The notes below the pieces were generated by a model, which ran no database searches, had not been told where the DNA came from, and saw nothing but the letters and a program-made list of their open reading frames with translations. From Lachnospiraceae bacterium UBA7093 (GTDB taxonomy: Bacteria > Bacillota > Clostridia > Lachnospirales > Lachnospiraceae), in NCBI GenBank assembly GCA_002492465.1, contig DKYT01000006.1, positions 66,635-130,634 on the forward strand: a stretch of 64,000 nt of DNA. The letters run 5' to 3'. Shown in pieces: positions 25,267 to 34,426 of this stretch. The translations under genes and the position numbers were made by a program. How positions within the stretch are numbered: position 1 is the first letter of the stretch; every line of letters starts with the position of its first letter.

Positions 25267-26115
25267 CTATATTGCAACGGGAATATCCCTGACCTGTTCC
25301 CCTGTCAGGTAATTTTCCACTCTGACGTCGTCCCTGGTAAACCGGTAAAAATCTTTCACCTCAGGATTCAGCCAAAATGCTGGCGCCGGGTAAGGCTCCC
25401 TGCCGATCAATTCCCTGACAATGGGAATATGCCTGTCATAAATATGGGCATCCGCAATCACATGAACCAGTTCTCCCACCTTCATATCGCAAACCTGCGC
25501 CAACATGTGCACAAGCACCGCATACTGTACCACATTCCAGTTGTTTGCCGTCAGAACGTCCTGAGACCGCTGATTCAGGATCGCATTTAAGGTAAGCTTC
25601 TCTTCTCCCTTTTTCTGGGTCACATTGAAGGTCATGCTGTATGCGCAAGGGTACAGATTCATCTCATGAAGATCCTGATGTACATAAATATTGGTCATAA
25701 TCCTGCGGCTGAAGGGATTGTGCTTCAGATCGTAAATCACCCTGTCCACCTGATCCATCATTCCTTCCTTGTACTGATGCTTCACCTGCATCTGATACCC
25801 GTATGCCTTGCCGATGGATCCGTCCGGATCCGCCCATTCATCCCATATATGGCTGTGAAGATCATGAATATTGTTGGACTTTTTCTGCCAGATCCAAAGC
25901 ATTTCGTCTGTAGCGCTCTTTAAAGCCGTTTTCCGCAGAGTTAAAATAGGAAATTCCCTGGACAGGTCGTAGCGGTTCACAACGCCAAACTTCTTGACGG
26001 TGTATGCCGGCGTGCCATCCTCCCAGTGAGGGCGCACCTTTTCGCCCTCCGTACTGGTTCCATTTTCCAAAATATCCCTGCACATATTGATAAATATTTC
26101 ATCTGCCGCACTCAT
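25267..26115 (-). CDS. thyA: Thymidylate synthase
   Basis: Converts dUMP to dTMP with methylene-tetrahydrofolate. Catalytic Cys in LYPCAYSMTFNV, the dUMP-binding QRSQDVLTANNWN block and the C-terminal IPVAI end are all visible. ATG 26115 is chosen because GGAAAGG lies 9 bases upstream. An earlier in-frame ATG (26148) would overlap the nuclease gene. folA follows by 17 bp, the normal thyA-folA pairing. Confidence 0.95.
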   Translation of the reverse strand: MSAADEIFINMCRDILENGTSTEGEKVRPHWEDGTPAYTVKKFGVVNRYDLSREFPILTLRKTALKSATDEMLWIWQKKSNNIHDLHSHIWDEWADPDGSIGKAYGYQMQVKHQYKEGMMDQVDRVIYDLKHNPFSRRIMTNIYVHQDLHEMNLYPCAYSMTFNVTQKKGEEKLTLNAILNQRSQDVLTANNWNVVQYAVLVHMLAQVCDMKVGELVHVIADAHIYDRHIPIVRELIGREPYPAPAFWLNPEVKDFYRFTRDDVRVENYLTGEQVRDIPVAI

Positions 26116-26135
26116 GCTGTTTTCCTTTCCGCCCT

Positions 26136-27737
26136 TTACACATCCCATTTATCGCAAAGGGAATTAACCTGATCCGCAAACCTCGCCAGATCCTTATTAG
26201 CGCTTCCTTCATTCCGGTGGATAACGGCAAGAAGCCTTTGACCTGCGGCAAGAAGACGTGCAAATACGTCGGATACGGTTCTCGCCTTCTTCTTAACCGG
26301 TATAGGCTCCGCCTCATATTCAAATCTGTCTGTCAACAGATTAAACTCGCTTCCGCTGTAGGGCGCGTATGCCTTGATTCCATGCTCCGTAAAAAGACAT
26401 TCCACAAAATGCTTACACACCGCATCTTCCCCGTGCACTACAAATATGCGCCTGGGCTTTTCCTTAAAGCCTTCTACCCACTCCAGCAGTCCGTTTTTAT
26501 CCGCATGTCCCGAAAGACCTACCAGCGTACGGATGGAAGCGCACACGTCGATGGTCTCCCCAAAGAGCTTCACCTCCGATACGTCCCCTTCTATCAGAAG
26601 TCTTCCCAGGGTACCTACCGCCTGATACCCTACAAACAAAATGGTACATTCCTCTCTCCAGAGATTATGCTTTAAATGATGGCGGATTCTTCCCGCTTCG
26701 CACATGCCTGACGCTGAAATGATAACCTTCGGCGTATCCTCAAAATTGATCGCCTTTGATTCCTCGCTGGTAATGGTAAGCCGCAGTCCCGGGAAGGAAA
26801 TGGGATTGATTCCCTCTCTCACCAGCTCCATTGCCTCCTCGTCGAAACAGCTTTCCTCGTTTTTATAGAAAATATTGGTAGCCTCCACTGCAAGGGGGCT
26901 GTCCACGTAAACAGGAAAGTTTTCATGCCCCTTTACCAGCCTGTTCACTTTGATCTTGCGCAGGAAGTACAAAAGCTCCTGGGTTCTTCCCACCGCAAAG
27001 GAGGGAATCACAACATTGCCGCCCTTATCAAAGGTTTCCTGTAAAATCTTCGTCAGCTCTTTCACATAATCAGGATGCTCTCCGGGATGAAGCCTGTCGC
27101 CGTAAGTAGACTCCATGATCACATAATCCGCTTCCTCGGTCATACTGGGCGACTTGATCAGAGGCTGGTTTTTGTTTCCGATATCCCCTGAAAAAACAAG
27201 CTTGCGCGTGGCGCCCTCCTCCGTCGCCCACACCTCGATGCTTGCCGACCCCAACAGGTGACCTACATCGGTAAACCGGATTTTAAGCCCTTCGCAAAGC
27301 TCTATCTCCTGCCCATATTCGCAGGGTACAAGCCTTTTGATCGCCGCGTCCGCATCCTCCATGGTGTAAACAGGCTCCTGATAGGCTATGTTTGCATTTC
27401 TTTTTGCCTTACGGTTCTTCCACTCCGCCTCCTGCATTTGAATATGGGCGCAGTCTCTCAGCATAATGCTGCACAGATCCGCAGTTGCCCTGGTGGCAAA
27501 AATCTGCCCTCTGAAGCCTCTCGCCGTAAGCTGCGGAATCATGCCGGAATGATCGATATGGGCGTGAGTAAGCAGCACATAATCGATGCAGGATTCCTGC
27601 ACCGGCAGTTCACAGTTTTCAAACACATTTACCCCCTGTTCCATACCGTAATCCACCAGTATGTGCTTTCCACAGGCGTTCAGATAATGACAGCTCCCTG
27701 TCACCTCGTGCGCCGCCCCCACAAAAATCAGTTTCAT
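26136..27737 (-). CDS. Metallo-beta-lactamase / beta-CASP RNA-processing nuclease-like protein
   Basis: 533 residues. The N-terminal metallo-beta-lactamase motif THAHIDHSG (about 57-65) and later Asp/His motifs (FSGDIGNKNQP) bind two metals. A beta-CASP insert and the C-terminal GHADKNGLLEW and FVVHGEDAVCKHF motifs place it in the CPSF/Ysh1-type exonuclease group. Likely a cytoplasmic RNA nuclease. Its start overlaps the upstream small gene by 4 bases, and thyA starts 20 bp after its stop, so the four genes form one operon. Confidence 0.9.
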   Translation of the reverse strand: MKLIFVGAAHEVTGSCHYLNACGKHILVDYGMEQGVNVFENCELPVQESCIDYVLLTHAHIDHSGMIPQLTARGFRGQIFATRATADLCSIMLRDCAHIQMQEAEWKNRKAKRNANIAYQEPVYTMEDADAAIKRLVPCEYGQEIELCEGLKIRFTDVGHLLGSASIEVWATEEGATRKLVFSGDIGNKNQPLIKSPSMTEEADYVIMESTYGDRLHPGEHPDYVKELTKILQETFDKGGNVVIPSFAVGRTQELLYFLRKIKVNRLVKGHENFPVYVDSPLAVEATNIFYKNEESCFDEEAMELVREGINPISFPGLRLTITSEESKAINFEDTPKVIISASGMCEAGRIRHHLKHNLWREECTILFVGYQAVGTLGRLLIEGDVSEVKLFGETIDVCASIRTLVGLSGHADKNGLLEWVEGFKEKPRRIFVVHGEDAVCKHFVECLFTEHGIKAYAPYSGSEFNLLTDRFEYEAEPIPVKKKARTVSDVFARLLAAGQRLLAVIHRNEGSANKDLARFADQVNSLCDKWDV

Positions 27738-28027
27738 AGCTCACCCTCCCTTTCGTTATTATGACAGATAATATATTCTGTTCTCCCATACATTTCCTCT
27801 ATTGCCGTAAAGAAAATGTCTCTGTCCTCCTCGCTTTCCACGTCCCCGTGAAAAAAGAAAACCGCAACATGATAGATCCGTTCCAGCTCCTCCTTGATCA
27901 TCATGCCCAGCTCCTTATCTTTATCCATAATCGCAATCCCACATCCCTGGCGGGCATATCGTTCCAGAATGGAATATTCCCTGGCTCTCGTATTTCCGGC
28001 AAATATGCACACTTTTGTATTCGTCAT
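27734..28027 (-). CDS. Short Rossmann-type protein (N-terminal half of an SDR-like fold)
   Basis: 97 residues: a beta strand and loop KVCIFAGNTRAREYSI in place of the usual TGxxxGIG, then a helix, IAIMDKDKELG, VAVFFFHGDVESEED and TEYIICHNN. The last two resemble the D-V (adenine) and N-N-A-G positions of short-chain dehydrogenases. The catalytic Ser-Tyr-Lys half is absent. It overlaps the nuclease start by 4 bases (ATGA), so it is translated in step with it. It may bind a nucleotide or be a remnant. Function unknown. Confidence 0.6.
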   Translation of the reverse strand: MTNTKVCIFAGNTRAREYSILERYARQGCGIAIMDKDKELGMMIKEELERIYHVAVFFFHGDVESEEDRDIFFTAIEEMYGRTEYIICHNNEREGEL

Positions 28028-28135
28028 GACAATTTATGTACCTTTCTCTGCTTGTGCTGACAAAATCTTTCAAATATCGTAGTCAAATTATACCATATCC
28101 GAATATAATATAGCAAATTCTTAAGGCAGCATGAC

Positions 28136-28723
28136 ATGAGCTTTTCTATTTATTTTTTGATACTGCTGGTAATCGTTCTCTCCATGGACGCATTTGCCGC
28201 GGGCTTATCTTACGGAATGGAAAAAGTCCGGGTTCCTTTTCGGTCCCTTTTTATCATAGCCCTGCTCTCGGGCAGTATGTTAACCGCTTCCCAGCTGGTG
28301 GGAAATCTGTTTCTTAATCTGGTTCCCCGCCAGCTCACAAAGGGTATTTCCTTTATTGTACTCTTCCTGCTCTCCCTCTATAAATTTTATGACGCCCTGC
28401 CCCAGCTCCACAAAAAAGAAAAGGGACTGACCACCCAAAATATTTCCCAGCGGGTAAACAAGGAAGATAAATCCGTACTTTCCGGGCGGGAAGCCGCCCT
28501 TCTTGCCGTTGCCCTGTCTATCGACAACATCTCCGCTGGGCTGTGCACCGGAACTGTGTCCCTACCATTTATTATACTCCTGTCGCTGACAACTGCAATC
28601 CATTTTCTTGCGATTCGGTTAGGTCTTTTCACCGGGCATATTTTATCTCACAAAAGTTCACACAACCTCTCCTGGCTGGGGGCTGCCATTCTCATGGTTT
28701 TGTCCTTCATCCGTATTCTTTGA
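28136..28723 (+). CDS. YtaF/MntP-like membrane protein
   Basis: 195 residues with about six membrane helices in two related halves. Each half has the family Asp motif: LSMDAFAAGLSYG near residue 16 and ALSIDNISAGL near 125, separated by a charged loop. This pattern belongs to the MntP/YtaF superfamily, where MntP exports Mn2+ and YtaF is a sporulation-associated member. YtaF is the better fit by length and organism. TATAAT at 28104-28109 may be its -10 box. Its last 66 bases overlap the end of the Ca2+ ATPase gene on the other strand. Confidence 0.8.
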   Translation: MSFSIYFLILLVIVLSMDAFAAGLSYGMEKVRVPFRSLFIIALLSGSMLTASQLVGNLFLNLVPRQLTKGISFIVLFLLSLYKFYDALPQLHKKEKGLTTQNISQRVNKEDKSVLSGREAALLAVALSIDNISAGLCTGTVSLPFIILLSLTTAIHFLAIRLGLFTGHILSHKSSHNLSWLGAAILMVLSFIRIL

Positions 28724-31399
28724 CGCTTTTTCATCGGCTCTGTTCAGCAGCCCTTCCGAAAGCACCAAAAGCTCGTGAACCACAAGCGGCATTGCCGAAA
28801 GCGCCCCCAGCGTTCCCCATTCCGACAGGCTTAACCTGCTGGTGCCAAAGAGATTGACAAAATAGGGTATCTCTGTAACCAGCGCCTGCAGCGCAATGCC
28901 GATCGCCCATGCCGCAATCATATAGAGATTCTGCAGATGGTTCATTTTAAAAACGGATTTGTTCACATCCCGCATACCTACCGCATGCATCAGCTGGCTC
29001 ATGCCCAGCACCGTAAAGGCATGGGTCTGCGCCTTATTTAAAACCGGCGTCAGGCGAAGAATCTTTTCCAAATTTCCCACCGTTACAGGCAGACTTTCCC
29101 TGAGCAGCTCCCGGTAAGGAACCGCTATAAACGCCAGCAGGCTGATAATGCCGATCACAGCTCCGTAACACAGGGTGCAGGCAAGTCCTCCATGAGAAAA
29201 CAGGCTGTCGGTGCTTTTTCTGGGCGGTTCTTTCATCAAAGCGTCTCCGTCATTTTTATCCACTCCCAGGGCAAGCGCCGGCAGGGAATCCGTAATCAGA
29301 TTAATCCACAGAATATGGCTTGCCTTCAGGGGACTGGGAAATCCCGCCAAAACCGCGGCAAGCATGGTAATGATCTCCCCAAAATTGGAGGAAAGAAGAA
29401 ACAGGATCGTTTTCCGAATATTTTCATATATTCCCCTTCCCTCTTTCATTGCCTTTTCAATGGTGGCAAAATTGTCGTCTGTGAGAACCAGATCGGCGGC
29501 GCCGCGCGCCACATCCGTCCCCTCCTTTCCCATGGCGATCCCCACATCGGCAGCCTTCAGGGAGGGTGCGTCGTTCACGCCGTCCCCAGTCATCGCCACC
29601 ACCTTGCCTCTGGACTTTAGCGCCTCCACAATTCTCACCTTATGCTCTGGAGATACTCTGGCAAAAACCCGGATTCCCTCTATCCTTTCTCCCAGTTCTT
29701 CGCCTGAAAGCCCATCCAGCTGCGCGCCGGTCATACACTCTTTCTTTTCTCCTGCAATCCCAAGGTCCCTGGCAATCGCAAAAGCAGTATCCACATGGTC
29801 TCCTGTGATCATCACCGTATCCACATGCGCCCCCCGGAAGCTTTCCACCGCCCCCTTTGCCTCCTCCCTGGGCGGATCGATCATGCCCACAAGTCCCAGA
29901 AAGATCATATTTTTTTCGTCTTTTAAGTCTCCCTTTTGTTTCGCGGCAACGGCAAGTACCCGGTAAGCCTTATTTGCCATAGTCTCTACAGCCGCCCTCG
30001 CCTCTTTCTTTGCCCTGGCGGAAAAGGTCATTTCCTTTCCATGGATCCGGACGCTGCCGCAGCGGTCGATGATCTCGTCCGCCGCTCCCTTTATGTATGC
30101 GATTCTTCCGTTTCCGCTTTTGTGTACGGTGGTCATTCTTTTCCGCTCCGAGTCAAAAGCACGCTCGTCCACCCTGGGGAAACGCTTTTCCAACCGTTCC
30201 TTGTGAATACCATGTTCTGCTGCAAAATCCAGGAAAGCAAGCTCTGTGGGATCCCCCAGCCTGTTTTCTCCAATAGAGGCATCATTGCAAAGGGCGCATG
30301 CCTCCAGAAAAACGCCGGCGCTTTCCGGATCAAGCGCCTCCTGCTCTATAAGCTGTCCGTCCAGATAGCATTCCTTTATGGTCATCCGGTTTTTGGTCAG
30401 GGTTCCCGTCTTATCGGAGCATACCGTATTGACAGCGCCCAGGGTTTCTACGGAGGGAAGCCGCCGCACGATAGTGCCCACCCTCACCATTCGGGATACG
30501 CTCAACGCCAGCACAATGGTCACAATCGCCGCAAGCCCCTCCGGCACTGCCGCCACTGCAAGGGAAATCGCCGTAAGGAGCATGTCCCCCACGTCTCTCT
30601 TTTGCAGCACTGCAACCAGGAACAGAAACCCACAGATACCCACAGCAAGAATACTGAGCAGCCTGCCCAGATCCGCAAGCCTCTTTTGAAGAGGGGTCAT
30701 TTCTCCTTTGTCCGCGCTGATCAGCCCGGCGATCTTGCCGATCTCTGTATTCATCCCCGTTGCCGTCACAATCCCCATTCCCCTGCCATAGGTAACGGTA
30801 GTGGACATATACGCCATATTGATTTTGTCCCCTATGCTGCCTCCCTGCTCTGTCAGCTCTCCGGTGATCTTGTCCACCGGAACGGACTCGCCTGTCAGCG
30901 CCGATTCCTCAATTTTCAAGTTGACTGCTTCCAGGAGACGCATATCCGCCGGAACCTGCCTTCCTGCTTCCAGAAACACAATATCCCCGGGAACAAGCTG
31001 AAGGCTTGGAATCTCATATTCCTTTCCATCACGCTTCACCAATGCCTTAGGGCTTGCCAGTTCCTTCAACGCCTCGATTGCCTTCCTTGCCTTGTCCTCC
31101 TGAATCACGCCTACCACTGAGTTCAAAATAATCACCGCCGCAATGATTGCCGCGTCCCCCGCCTCTTTTAAGAAAAGAGAAATTGCAATCGCCGCCATCA
31201 ATACATAGATCAGAGGATCGTTCAGCTGCTCCATAAACAGCGCGAAAACCCCCTTTTTCTTCTGTTCTTTTAACTGATTGGGACCGTATTTTTCAAGCCG
31301 CTCCTTTGCCTGCGGGGCTGCAAGTCCCATTTCACTGCTGCTTTCCAGCCTTCTGATTACTTCCGCCGTGTTCTGATCTGCATACATAGTTTCCTCCAT
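28658..31399 (-). CDS. Calcium-transporting P-type ATPase (SERCA-like, P2A)
   Basis: A 913-residue pump with the phosphorylation site CSDKTGTLTKN, the TGES loop (LTGESVPVDK) and hinge GDGVNDAPSLK. Calcium-site residues are complete in the SERCA manner: Glu of VPEGL in M4, SSNFGE in M5 and NLITDSLP in M6. It exports Ca2+ from the cytoplasm. Two starts are possible: ATG 31399, or ATG 31387, which has GGAGG 6 bases upstream. The last ~20 residues are polar and are encoded opposite the final transmembrane helix of the YtaF-like gene. Confidence 0.93.
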   Translation of the reverse strand: MEETMYADQNTAEVIRRLESSSEMGLAAPQAKERLEKYGPNQLKEQKKKGVFALFMEQLNDPLIYVLMAAIAISLFLKEAGDAAIIAAVIILNSVVGVIQEDKARKAIEALKELASPKALVKRDGKEYEIPSLQLVPGDIVFLEAGRQVPADMRLLEAVNLKIEESALTGESVPVDKITGELTEQGGSIGDKINMAYMSTTVTYGRGMGIVTATGMNTEIGKIAGLISADKGEMTPLQKRLADLGRLLSILAVGICGFLFLVAVLQKRDVGDMLLTAISLAVAAVPEGLAAIVTIVLALSVSRMVRVGTIVRRLPSVETLGAVNTVCSDKTGTLTKNRMTIKECYLDGQLIEQEALDPESAGVFLEACALCNDASIGENRLGDPTELAFLDFAAEHGIHKERLEKRFPRVDERAFDSERKRMTTVHKSGNGRIAYIKGAADEIIDRCGSVRIHGKEMTFSARAKKEARAAVETMANKAYRVLAVAAKQKGDLKDEKNMIFLGLVGMIDPPREEAKGAVESFRGAHVDTVMITGDHVDTAFAIARDLGIAGEKKECMTGAQLDGLSGEELGERIEGIRVFARVSPEHKVRIVEALKSRGKVVAMTGDGVNDAPSLKAADVGIAMGKEGTDVARGAADLVLTDDNFATIEKAMKEGRGIYENIRKTILFLLSSNFGEIITMLAAVLAGFPSPLKASHILWINLITDSLPALALGVDKNDGDALMKEPPRKSTDSLFSHGGLACTLCYGAVIGIISLLAFIAVPYRELLRESLPVTVGNLEKILRLTPVLNKAQTHAFTVLGMSQLMHAVGMRDVNKSVFKMNHLQNLYMIAAWAIGIALQALVTEIPYFVNLFGTSRLSLSEWGTLGALSAMPLVVHELLVLSEGLLNRADEKASKNTDEGQNHENGSPQPGEVV

Positions 31400-31510
31400 T
31401 CTGCTTGTATCCCTCCTGTTCTTATGATTTTATATGCCAGTCCAAAAGGGAATATGCCGGAAATTTCCTATTCCACCAAACACCGGCACGCTTTGCGAGC
31501 CGGCTTATTG

Positions 31511-31540
31511 GATTAAAAAAGCTGGCGCTTTCGCGCCAGC
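31511..31540 (-). terminator. Terminator after zinc-ribbon surface protein
   Basis: GCTGGCGC (31521-31528) pairs with GCGCCAGC (31533-31540), loop TTTC. On the minus strand it is followed by TTTTTTAATCC. A second short hairpin (31482-31502) lies just beyond. Confidence 0.85.
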
Positions 31541-31555
31541 CTGAACACTGCTCTG

Positions 31556-32710
31556 TTAATTACCGATTGCCGGTGTATAGTTGTCAAAATAGCTGTAGTT
31601 ACATCTCACACAGGTATATACTGTGTACCCCTGGGTATGCGCCGTTGCCGGAATCACCACTGAGCGGAAGGTATGCCTGTTCAGATCCAACTCTATAGGT
31701 TCCGCATAGCTGCTGCCGCAGACACAGGAGAAAGAGCGTATTCCCTTTTCCGTACAGTTTGCCTCTTTTAAAATATAAGATTTATAATCGTGCACATGGG
31801 GCGTGGGCGTGGGCGCCGCTGAGGGTGTGGGCGCTGCCGTTGGCGCCGCTGTAGGTGCTCCGCTTGCCGCAGGGCTTTGCGCCGGTGACGGTGCCTGAGT
31901 TTGCGCCGGTGTCTGGGTAGGCGCTGTAGAAGGACTGGGCGTGAGCATATTAATCGGTCTGGAATCCAGAACCACTCCGCAGACACTGCAGGTCCTCTGT
32001 TCCGTTCCCATCTTTGTGGTGGTAGCCTCCGCCGCCACCTCCCAGTCGGTTGCAATGTGACCGGGCGCGGGGATCATTTCCGTATAAAAGTTTCCGCAGC
32101 TACAACTGTATTTCCGAAGCCCCGCCAGAGTACAGCTGGGTTCTCTCTCAGTGGAAGCCGTATATTGATGGATATGAGGCGCCTTCTCTTCTTCCTCCTC
32201 CTGACTGCTGCCTGCTTCCTTCTTAAATTGGATGCTTTCCTGGGCAACAATCTCATCACAGTAAATGCATTTTTTAACCCGAAGTCCCTCTCTCTCTTCC
32301 GTGGGCTTACGGCTGACTTCCCAGTCCCCGGCAACATGTCCGGTTGACATAACATCTACGTAGTAGGTATCTCCACACTCACTGCAGGTATATTTGATCT
32401 TTCCCGGTTGGTAGCAATTCGCCTTTTTTTCTACAGATTCCTCATAATCATGCACATGATCCGGATCAATAGCTGGAGTTGTAATCGGCTCCGGCGTCTG
32501 CGCAGGATCCGGCTCCGCCGTTGTTTCCGGCGTCTGGGTGGGTGTTGCCGCCTCCGGCGAAGGGCTCTGCTCCCCTGTCTGCGCCGTCTGTATATTTTTA
32601 TTGCCGCCTCCGCCTATCATAGAATAGCCGACGATCCCTATTGTGGCGAGGCAGGCAATCACTGCCAGCACGCCGAGAATACCTGTCAGTACTTTTAAAA
32701 ATCCGCTCAT
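31556..32710 (-). CDS. Membrane-anchored surface protein with three zinc-ribbon-like repeats
   Basis: 384 residues. A single N-terminal transmembrane helix (GILGVLAVIACLATIGIVGY) anchors the protein with the rest outside. A Pro/Thr/Glu linker follows, then three modules of ~75 residues, each starting His-x-His-x-Tyr (HVHDYEE, HIHQYTA, HVHDYKS), then Cys...G..YxCxxCG and usually a second CxxC. Between modules 2 and 3 is an Ala/Pro/Thr-rich spacer. Similar HDY-CxxxG-CS-CG blocks occur in many secreted Clostridia proteins (recalled, not checked). The Cys/His layout suggests metal binding or disulfide stabilisation. Function unknown. Monocistronic, with a promoter and terminator of its own. Confidence 0.7.
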   Translation of the reverse strand: MSGFLKVLTGILGVLAVIACLATIGIVGYSMIGGGGNKNIQTAQTGEQSPSPEAATPTQTPETTAEPDPAQTPEPITTPAIDPDHVHDYEESVEKKANCYQPGKIKYTCSECGDTYYVDVMSTGHVAGDWEVSRKPTEEREGLRVKKCIYCDEIVAQESIQFKKEAGSSQEEEEEKAPHIHQYTASTEREPSCTLAGLRKYSCSCGNFYTEMIPAPGHIATDWEVAAEATTTKMGTEQRTCSVCGVVLDSRPINMLTPSPSTAPTQTPAQTQAPSPAQSPAASGAPTAAPTAAPTPSAAPTPTPHVHDYKSYILKEANCTEKGIRSFSCVCGSSYAEPIELDLNRHTFRSVVIPATAHTQGYTVYTCVRCNYSYFDNYTPAIGN

Positions 32711-32746
32711 GTTGATTCTCCGTTGTCTATCGTTTTATATGCCTTA

Positions 32747-32775
32747 AGTATATAGTTTTTCGCGGTTTTTGTAAA
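32747..32775 (-). promoter_or_regulatory. Promoter of surface protein gene
   Basis: TTTACA (32770-32775), 17-bp spacer, TATACT (32747-32752) on the minus strand, 37 bp before the start codon. Confidence 0.55.
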
Positions 32776-32796
32776 GATGCCTATCCAAGCTTAAGG

Positions 32797-33300
32797 TTAT
32801 GATTTAATCCGTGCAGTATACGTGTTTATGCATCCAATAATGGTGATAATCACACAATACCCGCAACTTAACATTGCAATCCACAATTTTGATTTGAAAA
32901 GCGAGCCGCACAAAAGACCAAATAATATCACAAATGCATATTCAAATCCCATTATGATGCGATAGGCAATCAGCCGCCCGCCTGCCGGGGCATATACCAG
33001 CCGTGCAATCAAATTGGGGAGGAAGAGAGCTACCGCTGCAATTACGATCAGAACACACATAACGATCATAAATCCGGTGGCGAATGCCCCTATGGCATAT
33101 GCGCCGCCGCTTGCCAGCAATGCATATCCCTCCACATCTCCAATTTCATCCTGCTGTAGTATTCCCTCTACTTTTTCCCTTGTTCCAGTCAATTCATCTG
33201 TCGCGGAAAAAGTCAGAAAACACAACACTGCCGCCAGAATCAATAATACCACTGAAATCAATAAAATTGACAGGAAATTAAAATTTGCTCTTTTTTTCAC
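32797..33300 (-). CDS. Small membrane protein, four helices, unknown family
   Basis: 168 residues with four predicted membrane segments: FLSILLISVVLLILAAVLCF, a FATGFMIVMCVLIVIAAVALF pair around residue 85, MGFEYAFVILFGLLCGSLF, and IAMLSCGYCVIITIIGCI. A short extracytoplasmic loop (ATDELTGTREKVEGIL) follows the first. GTG at 33300 is taken as the start because AAGGAG lies 6 bases upstream. The frame extends to 33378 without a ribosome site. I do not recognise the family. It stands alone between two oppositely purposed genes. Confidence 0.65.
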   Translation of the reverse strand: MKKRANFNFLSILLISVVLLILAAVLCFLTFSATDELTGTREKVEGILQQDEIGDVEGYALLASGGAYAIGAFATGFMIVMCVLIVIAAVALFLPNLIARLVYAPAGGRLIAYRIIMGFEYAFVILFGLLCGSLFKSKLWIAMLSCGYCVIITIIGCINTYTARIKS

Positions 33301-33353
33301 GTTATCTCCTTTTCTCTTCTGAAATAAATGGATTTCAATCTTAATATTAAGCA

Positions 33354-33386
33354 TACAAAAAAATCCGCATTTTGACAATGCGAATT
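33354..33386 (-). terminator. Terminator after polysaccharide deacetylase
   Basis: On the minus strand ATTCGCATT pairs with AATGCGGAT (one mismatch) and is followed by seven Ts (33363-33385 stem, tail to 33356). Confidence 0.7.
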
Positions 33387-33413
33387 TTCTATGTGAATTT
33401 TCTATGTCTCTCG

Positions 33414-34373
33414 CTATCCCTGATCCTGAATCTGCCTCCCCTCATGGTTCAAATAGTAATGATCTTTATAAAGCAATTCTGAAAGGGGTACGATCGTATA
33501 TCCCTCTTCCTCCAATGCTGTAATCAGCGCATCCAACGCCTCCGCCGTATATTCTGCGCCGTTGTGGCAGAGTATGATGCTGCCGTTCCCCAGGTTTTTG
33601 TGCTCCAGAACGGTTTGCAGTATTGCGTCTGCTCCCTTATTCTGCCAGTCCAGGCTGTCCACATCCCACTGGATGGGATAATAGCCGCAATCCTTTAACA
33701 CATCGATTGTGGCGTTGTCATAATCTCCGTAGGGAGGGCGGAATAAGAACATGTCATACCCGGTAAGCTCCTTCACCTTATCATGAACCTTCATGATCTC
33801 TTCTTTTTTCTCCTCATCCGAAAGCTGACTCATGTTTTTATGATTTTCACTGTGGTTTCCCAAGTCATGCCCGGCGGCAAGAATCGCCTTCACATCCTCC
33901 GGATAATTCTCCACCCAGCCGCCTGTCATGAAAAAGGTCACATGGAGTCCATGGTTTTCCAGAATCTCCAGAAGCCTGGGGGTATCCTCATTGCCCCATG
34001 CCGCGTCAAAGGTAAGCGCTACCTTTTTCTCCTGGGTTTCCACACAATAAACAGGCAGCTTACGACCGTTTACATTATGCTCCGCTGTGGTCCAATCTAT
34101 GGGCGCCTCCTCTTCTTTTTGAATTTCTTCCCCCGAAAGAGGCTCCTGCATGCTTATCTCCTGGGTTTCTATCGTTCCAACGCCATCTGCCACACCTGCC
34201 GCCGTATCTGCAAGGACGTGATCGTCTGTACTTGCCTTCAAAGAACTTTCCCCCTGGGCGCTTTCTTCCCGGGCGATGTTTTCCCCTTCCCCAACCGTCT
34301 CTTTTTCCATGCTCCCGCAGCCTGCCAGCAGTGCAAAGCTAAGTGCCAGCGCCATCATTCCTTTTCTTCTCAT
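33414..34373 (-). CDS. Polysaccharide deacetylase lipoprotein (CDA1/NodB, sporulation type)
   Basis: A 319-residue lipoprotein with lipobox LLAGC near residue 19, an acidic linker of ~90 residues and a NodB domain. Motifs: TFDAAWGNEDT (catalytic base and metal Asp in the variant seen in PdaA/PdaB-like sporulation enzymes), the metal His pair in HDLGNHSENH, and RPPYGDY. It should remove acetyl groups from peptidoglycan or another N-acetylated glycan at the cell surface. ATG 34373 is chosen because GAGGAG lies ~10 bases upstream and it begins a proper signal peptide. The longer frame to 34490 is not. A 46-residue membrane peptide gene lies 54 bp upstream on the same strand. Confidence 0.9.
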   Translation of the reverse strand: MRRKGMMALALSFALLAGCGSMEKETVGEGENIAREESAQGESSLKASTDDHVLADTAAGVADGVGTIETQEISMQEPLSGEEIQKEEEAPIDWTTAEHNVNGRKLPVYCVETQEKKVALTFDAAWGNEDTPRLLEILENHGLHVTFFMTGGWVENYPEDVKAILAAGHDLGNHSENHKNMSQLSDEEKKEEIMKVHDKVKELTGYDMFLFRPPYGDYDNATIDVLKDCGYYPIQWDVDSLDWQNKGADAILQTVLEHKNLGNGSIILCHNGAEYTAEALDALITALEEEGYTIVPLSELLYKDHYYLNHEGRQIQDQG

Positions 34374-34426
34374 CCTGCCGTTTTCTCCTCTGTAACTGTC
34401 TTCCTGGTATGCTTTCTTACTTCCGG

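Noticed and set aside
28104..28109. Firm promoter call for the YtaF-like gene
   Set aside because: TATAAT is present, but the hexamer 17 bp upstream (AGTCAA) is a poor -35, so it is mentioned only in the gene entry.
29936..31120. 394-codon open frame opposite the Ca2+ ATPase gene
   Set aside because: Antisense shadow; the ATPase is complete on the other strand.
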